A stretch of 5,987 bases of DNA from JBEKOF01 sp050015895 (GTDB lineage: Bacteria > Verrucomicrobiota > Verrucomicrobiia > Limisphaerales > Palsa-1400). The stretch covers positions 1-5,987 of the forward strand of contig JBEKAN010000305.1 of the NCBI GenBank assembly GCA_050015895.1, written 5' to 3'. The position numbers and the translations under genes were made by a program. How positions within the stretch are numbered: the stretch's first letter is position 1; every line of letters begins with the position of its first letter. Positions 1-4,117 of this stretch are shown piece after piece. A model generated the notes under the pieces. The model was not told where the DNA came from. It made no database searches and was given only the letters and a program-made list of their open reading frames with translations.

Positions 1-1
1 G

Positions 2-667
2 TCCGACGCGCAACTTCGAGTTTTGCAGGATCGCCTGCAAAAGACCGACCTGATCGCCTCCACCGTCCTGGGGTTGTATGGAGAGCGTGACATTTGCCAA
101 AATCCCAGCTTCGACAAGGGTTACATGTCTCCGTCGGGTTGGAATCGCCTGGAACAACTCAATGTGAACCGGGAATACCAAGTAGCCGTGTTCCCACGAA
201 TTGACCTATCGGCGAGGGAGATCAATCCAAGCGTCAATCGCTCGATTGATCTAGTTGTCCAAAAACTCACGGAAGGCGGCGGCATCCAGGCCTTCTTGCA
301 CCATTCGGTCATGGCCATAATGCTCATGCCTGTCTATTCGAAAGTGCCACCGAAAACCGCCTTCGCTCAAACCCAGGTGGACATGGCCATGCTCGCCTGC
401 GCCCTGGAACGCTATCGCCTGGCGCAAGGCCAATACCCGGAGGCCCTCAACGATCTTGTCCCCCGTTTCGCCGCCGCGCTGCCCCATGACATCATCAACG
501 GCCAGCCTCTGCACTATCGGCGAACCGAGGATGGCCGGTTCCTCCTCTATTCCGTCGGCTGGAACGAAAAGGACGATGGCGGCGTGGTCGCCCCCACCAA
601 AGACAACCCGCCCCGGCAGGACAATCTGCAAGGCGACTGGGTCTGGGAATATCCCGAGAAAAACTAG
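2..667 (+). CDS. Hypothetical protein with pseudopilin-like C-terminal domain, 5'-truncated
   Basis: The reading frame is open to the left edge, so the true start lies outside the window; the TTG at 23 is internal and need not be the start. 221 residues are visible. The last ~100 residues form a recognisable unit: a helix with ALERYRLAQGQYP, then LNDLVPRF, LPHDIINGQPLHYRR, and LLYSVGWNEKDDGG near the end. This motif order is common at the C-terminus of large hypothetical proteins in Verrucomicrobiota and Planctomycetota. It resembles the C-terminal part of type II secretion major pseudopilins (yP..L..L, then G.p..Y, then lyS.G..g..GG), but no N-terminal pilin helix can be seen. A moderately hydrophobic stretch (VMAIMLMPVY) precedes it and could be a membrane segment. 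Function is unknown. The stop TAG at 665-667 overlaps the stop of the convergent gene on the other strand. Confidence 0.75.
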   Translation, partial: SDAQLRVLQDRLQKTDLIASTVLGLYGERDICQNPSFDKGYMSPSGWNRLEQLNVNREYQVAVFPRIDLSAREINPSVNRSIDLVVQKLTEGGGIQAFLHHSVMAIMLMPVYSKVPPKTAFAQTQVDMAMLACALERYRLAQGQYPEALNDLVPRFAAALPHDIINGQPLHYRRTEDGRFLLYSVGWNEKDDGGVVAPTKDNPPRQDNLQGDWVWEYPEKN

Positions 668-1158
668 TCCGCCCCCGCCCCTTTGCCGGCTTCGAGCAGG
701 ACCATTTGGAAATAGCCGCTGACTTCCAGCGCGGCCATGTGGCGCGCGTCCTGGCCGCCCAATTCCCGCCGGCGCACGGGTTCCAATTCGGGCCGCCCCA
801 GCTTCACCCAGCAGCCCACGCGGATGTCGTTGAGCACTTGCAGCAGCCACTCCAACTGCTCGGCGGTGAGGTTGAGGCGGTATTGGTCCGGGGCTTCCAG
901 CCGGAAGCGACCGGGGCTGGCGAGGAACTTGTCGAGTTTGCGTCTGTACTCGCGGCGCTGCTGCGCCATCGCCTCCTCCAGCAACTCTTGTTCGGCCTGG
1001 ATCTCCTCGGCGCCGCCGTGCGTGATCCGGTGGTAGCTGGAGTCCAGCAACGGATACATCTTCAGCGTGGACAGCAGCCAGTCCATCTCCTGCCGGTTCA
1101 TCTGGAAGACAAAGGCCGCGACGCCGTGGCCGCCCTTTTGGGGACGTATGAATTTCAT
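664..1158 (-). CDS. DUF2017-like protein downstream of clpS
   Basis: A 164-residue soluble protein with no signal peptide or membrane segment. Visible parts are an N-terminal beta-like stretch (residues 10-19), a charged helical middle rich in E, Q and R (50-80), and a C-terminal part with LNLTAEQLEWLLQVLNDIRV (95-114), KLGRPE (119-124) and a closing helix HMAALEVSGYFQMVLLEA (140-157). The LNLT...VLNDIRV...LG pattern and the place directly after clpS match the DUF2017 family, which follows clpS in many Actinobacteria. The molecular function of that family is not known; its place suggests a role tied to ClpS-dependent proteolysis. The start ATG (1158-1156) overlaps the clpS stop by one base (TAATG), implying translational coupling, and a GGAG sits 8 nt upstream inside clpS. 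The stop shares a CTAG with the convergent gene. The family call is from memory of the pattern and context, not a search. Confidence 0.72.
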   Translation of the reverse strand: MKFIRPQKGGHGVAAFVFQMNRQEMDWLLSTLKMYPLLDSSYHRITHGGAEEIQAEQELLEEAMAQQRREYRRKLDKFLASPGRFRLEAPDQYRLNLTAEQLEWLLQVLNDIRVGCWVKLGRPELEPVRRRELGGQDARHMAALEVSGYFQMVLLEAGKGAGAD

Positions 1159-1463
1159 TACTCGCGCTCCATGGTGGCGTGCAGGCCGTAGCCCTGCAAT
1201 TGATGCACGTAATGCTCGGCCTTTTCAAACGCCTCGCGCGTCAGCACGCTTTTGCCCGTCTGATGCACCTGCAGCATGTGGCGCTCGGCCCGCGCTTTGG
1301 GCCAGCCGAACACCACCTGGAACACATGCGTCACGTAGTCCATCAAATTCACCGGATCATTCCAGCAAATCACCACGTATCCCCGGTCCCGCAATTCCCG
1401 CGGCTCGGTTTTTTCTTTCTTATCCGTTTTGGGCGGCGCAATGGGCGTTTCCGTCACAGACAT
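1158..1463 (-). CDS. clpS: ATP-dependent Clp protease adaptor ClpS
   Basis: ClpS is a small cytoplasmic adaptor that binds proteins with destabilising N-terminal residues and hands them to the ClpA or ClpC unfoldase of the Clp protease. The 101-residue product has the usual length: a charged, Lys/Glu/Pro-rich flexible tail (1-27), then the core. Visible hallmarks are VVICWNDPVNLMDYV (30-44) with N35, D36 and M41 in the N-degron pocket, LQVHQTGK (64-71) with H67, and a C-terminal LHATMERE. These correspond to E. coli N34, D35, M40 and H66. The second acidic residue of the classical NDD is replaced by proline (WNDPVN), as in actinobacterial ClpS. The ATG at 1463 is the only reasonable start: the frame upstream has a TAG and no start codon before it. 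No Shine-Dalgarno lies at normal distance; a TATAAT box ends 6 nt upstream. It is first in a two-gene operon with the DUF2017-like gene. Confidence 0.95.
   Translation of the reverse strand: MSVTETPIAPPKTDKKEKTEPRELRDRGYVVICWNDPVNLMDYVTHVFQVVFGWPKARAERHMLQVHQTGKSVLTREAFEKAEHYVHQLQGYGLHATMERE
1167..1170 (-). promoter_or_regulatory. Shine-Dalgarno site for the DUF2017-like gene
   Basis: The minus strand reads GGAG here, 8 nt before the ATG that begins at 1158. It lies inside the last codons of clpS, so ribosomes could either load here or restart after ending clpS at the overlapping TAATG. It supports the chosen start. Confidence 0.55.
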
Positions 1464-1469
1464 GGCGCG

Positions 1470-1498
1470 ATTATACCCACTCCCGCGCTATGCGCCAG
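1470..1498 (-). promoter_or_regulatory. Predicted clpS promoter, possibly giving leaderless mRNA
   Basis: The minus strand has a perfect TATAAT at 1475-1470. With a 17-bp spacer the -35 hexamer is CTGGCG (1498-1493), which matches only three of six TTGACA positions. Six bases separate the -10 box from the clpS ATG, so the usual start of transcription about 7 nt after the box would fall on the A of ATG. Together with the lack of a nearby ribosome binding site, this predicts a leaderless clpS message. The -10 box is seen directly; promoter activity is inferred. Confidence 0.5.
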
Positions 1499-1556
1499 CC
1501 GGGAAAAGACAAGCCTTCCATAAAACGGGAAAACACGCAACCGGCAACTCTTGCGT

Positions 1557-1611
1557 GGCAGGGCGCGCACTCCGTGCGCGCCGCGGCGGGCAGGGGAGTG
1601 CCCGCCCTGCC
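1557..1611. repeat. Nested palindromic element (two hairpins inside an outer stem)
   Basis: A 55-bp element in the divergent intergenic region. The outer arms are GGCAGGGCG (1557-1565) and CGCCCTGCC (1603-1611), perfect 9-bp complements. Inside lie two perfect hairpins: GGCGCGCAC / GTGCGCGCC (1562-1570 and 1574-1582, loop TCC) and GGCGGGCA / TGCCCGCC (1585-1592 and 1599-1606, 6-nt loop). The outer stem overlaps the inner ones by a few bases, so a three-way-junction fold would use about 5-7 outer pairs. No T tract follows on either strand and both flanking genes point away, so it does not look like a terminator. It resembles dispersed REP-like palindromes, but other copies lie outside the view. 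Confidence 0.7.
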
Positions 1612-1624
1612 TTGACAGCAGCCC

Positions 1625-1654
1625 CCAAGACTGTCGCAACTCCAAGACTGACGC
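1625..1654. repeat. 17-bp-period direct repeat upstream of the lipoprotein gene
   Basis: CCAAGACTG occurs at 1625-1633 and again at 1642-1650. Each copy is followed, after one differing base, by CGC, so 12 of 13 positions match with a 17-bp offset. It lies 40-70 bp before the lipoprotein start. It could be a regulator binding site or a chance duplication; no known operator is recognised. Confidence 0.35.
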
Positions 1655-1693
1655 CTTGCGAAAAAACATCTTTTGCTCAAGCCTGGACATGAT

Positions 1694-2809
1694 ATGTTGT
1701 GTCCGAATCTTGTGAAAACGAAATACTTATCCATCGGGGCGGCTTTGATGACTTGGCTCCTGGCAGGTTGCCATCGCGAGGAACAAATCCAGTCTTACTC
1801 CGCCCCCAAGGAGCCGCCCGCCGCCGCCCCAACCCAAGTCGCGCCAGCCCCGTCCATGACCGGCGCCGACGCCTCGCCGGTCCCCGTCAATTCCGCCCCC
1901 GTTCACTGGACAACCCCGGCCGCCTGGCGCGAAATCGCCCCCACAACCATCCGCATTGGCAATTTTGTGGTGCCGGGGGCGGGGGACAAAAAGGCGGAGG
2001 TTTCCGTCACCTCCTTTCCCGGCGACGTGGGCGGCGCGCTGGCCAATGTCAACCGATGGCGCCAGGAGAACGGCTTGGGCGAAATCACGGACTCCCCCCC
2101 CGCCTCCCAGCCCGTCTCGGTGGATTCGGTGGATGGAAAGCTCTACGATATTTCCGGCGCGACGGCGCGCACGGTGGTCGCGATGATCCCCCGCGCCGGC
2201 GCCACCTGGTTCTTCAAAATGCGCGGAGACCCGGAGACCGTGGCGGGCGCGCAACCGACATTCCTGGAATTTCTAAAATCCGTGCATTTTGGAGGCGCCT
2301 CCCACTTTGCAGGCGCCACCTCGGCCCAACCCGCGCCCATTCCACCCGCAATGCCGGAGATGGCGGCGACGCCGGCAAGCGGTCCCGATTCCGCGCCAAA
2401 ATGGGAGGTCCCGTCCAATTGGACTGAGACTCCCGCCGGCCCGATGGTCGTCAAGAGCTTTTCCGTTTCAGGCGACGCCGGGCAGAAGGCCAACGTGAGC
2501 ATCAGTGTTTTTGGCGGCGGCGCGGGCGGAATTCTGGCCAATGTCAACCGCTGGCGCGGGCAGATCAATTTGCCCGCAATAGAGGAGGCCGCCCTGCCCG
2601 CCTCCACGGAGCCGCTCGACGTGGCGGGCGTCAAAGCCACGCTGGTGGATTTCACCGGAGCGGACAAGGCGGGCCAGCCCAGCCGGCTGCTCGCGGCCAT
2701 TGTCGCGCATGGCGACGAGACTTGGTTTTACAAATTGACCGGCGACGGGCCGCTGGTGGGGCGGGAGAAGGCCAACTTTGTAAAACTGGTCCAGTCCGTC
2801 CACTATTAG
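1694..2809 (+). CDS. Lipoprotein with two tandem copies of an ANVNRWR-motif domain
   Basis: Predicted 371-residue exported lipoprotein. The N-terminus has a short basic region (KTK), a hydrophobic core and the lipobox LAGC with the lipidation cysteine at residue 26 (codon 1769-1771). A Pro/Ala-rich linker (about 27-69) leads to domain 1 (70-199), a second Pro/Ala linker (200-235) and domain 2 (236-371). The domains align end to end: W..P..W at the start, ANVNRWR in the middle, TWF[FY]K towards the end and a final F.K[SL]..SVH[FY]. The family is not assigned; similar single-domain proteins seem familiar from Verrucomicrobiota and Planctomycetota. It is first in an operon with resB (3-nt gap) and ccsA, so a role at the membrane in cytochrome c maturation or heme and redox handling is possible but inferred. 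The start is uncertain: ATG 1694 has a weak GGA 6 nt upstream; GTG 1712 would also give a good 19-residue signal peptide, and TTG 1673 is less likely. Confidence 0.85.
   Translation: MLCPNLVKTKYLSIGAALMTWLLAGCHREEQIQSYSAPKEPPAAAPTQVAPAPSMTGADASPVPVNSAPVHWTTPAAWREIAPTTIRIGNFVVPGAGDKKAEVSVTSFPGDVGGALANVNRWRQENGLGEITDSPPASQPVSVDSVDGKLYDISGATARTVVAMIPRAGATWFFKMRGDPETVAGAQPTFLEFLKSVHFGGASHFAGATSAQPAPIPPAMPEMAATPASGPDSAPKWEVPSNWTETPAGPMVVKSFSVSGDAGQKANVSISVFGGGAGGILANVNRWRGQINLPAIEEAALPASTEPLDVAGVKATLVDFTGADKAGQPSRLLAAIVAHGDETWFYKLTGDGPLVGREKANFVKLVQSVHY
1901..2806 (+). repeat. Intragenic domain duplication in the lipoprotein gene
   Basis: Two segments, 1901-2290 and 2399-2806, encode homologous ~130-residue domains. 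The strongest match is a 17-bp stretch identical in DNA (2039-2055 and 2534-2550) coding for LANVNR, followed by TGGCGC in both. Outside the shared motifs the copies have diverged well, so the duplication is old. The domains are separated by a Pro/Ala linker of about 36 residues. Confidence 0.75.
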
Positions 2810-2812
2810 ACC

Positions 2813-4117
2813 ATGCTGCGGGCCTGCCTTAATATCCTGACCTCGTTGCGCTTGACGGTGGCCTGTCTGATACTGGCCATCATTTTGGTCTTCCTCGGCA
2901 CACTGGCGGAGGTGTGGATGGGCCTTTACCAGGCGCAGGCGGAGATTTTCCGCAGCTTCTTTGTTCATTGGACGCCGGCGGGCACGCATTTGAGGATCCC
3001 CGTTTTCCCCGGGGGATGGCTCATCGGCCTGACGCTGCTGGTCAATCTGGTCGCCGCCCACATCAAACGATTCCGCTTCGAACGCAAGAAGACTGGCATT
3101 CTTCTCATCCACGCCGGGCTGATTCTCCTGTTGCTCGGCCAGTTTCTGACCGAGGTTTACCAGGTGGAAAGCCAGATGCTCCTGGATGTGGGCGGTTCCA
3201 AGAATTACACCGAAGACAGCCGCCGCCACGAACTGGCGGTCCTGGATGTCACCGATCCCGGCCGCGACAATGTCACCACCATCCCGGAATCGCTCCTGGT
3301 TCCCGGAACGGAAATCCGCGCCTCCGGCCTTCCTTTCACATTGCGCGTCAAGACTTATTTCAAAAACTCCGAGCCGGCCATCCCCATGGATCCTTCCGAG
3401 AAAATCAAAGCCTCCCGCGGCATCGGCCAGACCCTCCTCCTGGCCTCCGCCCCGGAAGTCAAGACGATGGATGACGAGGACAAACCCGCCGCGCTGGTCG
3501 AGGTGGTGTCCAACAACGCCTCTTTGGGCGACTGGACCGAGTCTCTTTGGTTCACAAAACGCCAACCCGTGATGCTCTTGCAGGATTGGATCGCCGGGGT
3601 GGAGCAGCAGGCCGGCGTGAAAATGGGCGTCTCGCCGGAGGACCCGCAAAGCTTCACCGTGGCGGGCCGCACTTACCAGATGGCCCTGCGGATGAAACGC
3701 TATTACAAGCCCTACACCATCGCCTTGCTGGAGTTCAAACACGATCTCTACCAGGGCACCGACATCCCCAAGAATTTCTCCAGCAGAATCCATCTCAGCG
3801 ACCCGGCGCGGGGCGAGGACCGGGACGTGCTCATCCACATGAACGCCCCTCTGCGGTATCGCGGGGAGACCTTTTACCAGGCCAGCTTCCTGTCGGGCGA
3901 CCAGGCCTCGATTTTGCAGGTGGTGCGCAATCCGGCCGCCGTCACCCCCTATCTGGCGTGTAGTCTCGTGGCGCTCGGATTGGTCGTGCAGTTTCTGACG
4001 CACCTTTTCGGCTTCGCCAAAAAGCAGGCGCAAAAGGCCGCTCAAGAAATCCCGCGCCGGCCTCCGGCCGCGGCCGTTTTGCAACCGGCGGTGGCCGGAA
4101 AAAGGAGCCGCGTATGA
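2813..4117 (+). CDS. resB: Cytochrome c biogenesis protein ResB (CcsB), System II
   Basis: ResB/CcsB pairs with CcsA to form the System II cytochrome c synthetase in the cytoplasmic membrane. The 434-residue product has the family layout: three N-terminal membrane helices (about 12-33, 67-84, 94-114), a large periplasmic domain (115-375) and a fourth helix (379-400), followed by a basic, proline-rich cytoplasmic tail. The third helix carries H100 in LLIHAGLILLLLG, placed like the transmembrane heme-ligand histidine of CcsB. Near the end of the periplasmic domain, MNAPLRYRGETFYQASF (343-359) is the hallmark segment of ResB. The start ATG lies 3 nt after the lipoprotein stop with no Shine-Dalgarno, and the next methionine (residue 36) would lose helix 1. 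The stop TGA overlaps the ATG of ccsA (ATGA). Translation therefore probably depends on coupling along the operon. Confidence 0.93.
   Translation: MLRACLNILTSLRLTVACLILAIILVFLGTLAEVWMGLYQAQAEIFRSFFVHWTPAGTHLRIPVFPGGWLIGLTLLVNLVAAHIKRFRFERKKTGILLIHAGLILLLLGQFLTEVYQVESQMLLDVGGSKNYTEDSRRHELAVLDVTDPGRDNVTTIPESLLVPGTEIRASGLPFTLRVKTYFKNSEPAIPMDPSEKIKASRGIGQTLLLASAPEVKTMDDEDKPAALVEVVSNNASLGDWTESLWFTKRQPVMLLQDWIAGVEQQAGVKMGVSPEDPQSFTVAGRTYQMALRMKRYYKPYTIALLEFKHDLYQGTDIPKNFSSRIHLSDPARGEDRDVLIHMNAPLRYRGETFYQASFLSGDQASILQVVRNPAAVTPYLACSLVALGLVVQFLTHLFGFAKKQAQKAAQEIPRRPPAAAVLQPAVAGKRSRV
4104..4107 (+). promoter_or_regulatory. Shine-Dalgarno site for ccsA
   Basis: GGAG within AAAGGAG, 6 nt before the ATG at 4114 and inside the last codons of resB. 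It is the strongest ribosome binding site in the window and fixes the ccsA start at the ATGA overlap. Confidence 0.8.

Noticed and set aside
23..25. TTG at 23 as the start of the first gene
   Set aside because: The frame continues upstream to the window edge without a stop, and no ribosome binding site precedes the TTG, so the gene is more simply read as truncated.
251..1228. Minus-strand open frame of 325 codons across the first two genes and the end of clpS
   Set aside because: It overlaps three supported genes in other frames, and its product has no recognisable domain and skewed composition.
1557..1611. Palindrome as a rho-independent terminator
   Set aside because: There is no T tract on either strand, and both flanking genes are transcribed away from it.
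1612..1617. Perfect TTGACA that could be a -35 box for the lipoprotein operon
   Set aside because: No acceptable -10 hexamer lies 16-18 bp downstream (the sequence there is around CGCAAC), so I did not call a promoter. Part of the match comes from the edge of the palindrome.
1673..1693. TTG at 1673 as the lipoprotein start
   Set aside because: It adds seven residues before the signal peptide without a ribosome binding site. ATG 1694 or GTG 1712 gives a more normal lipoprotein signal.
2468..4084. Long minus-strand open frame of 538 codons opposite resB
   Set aside because: It lies antisense to a clear ResB gene, its product is low in complexity (rich in G, R, Q, H and D) with no family motif, and such frames arise from codon bias in GC-rich genes.
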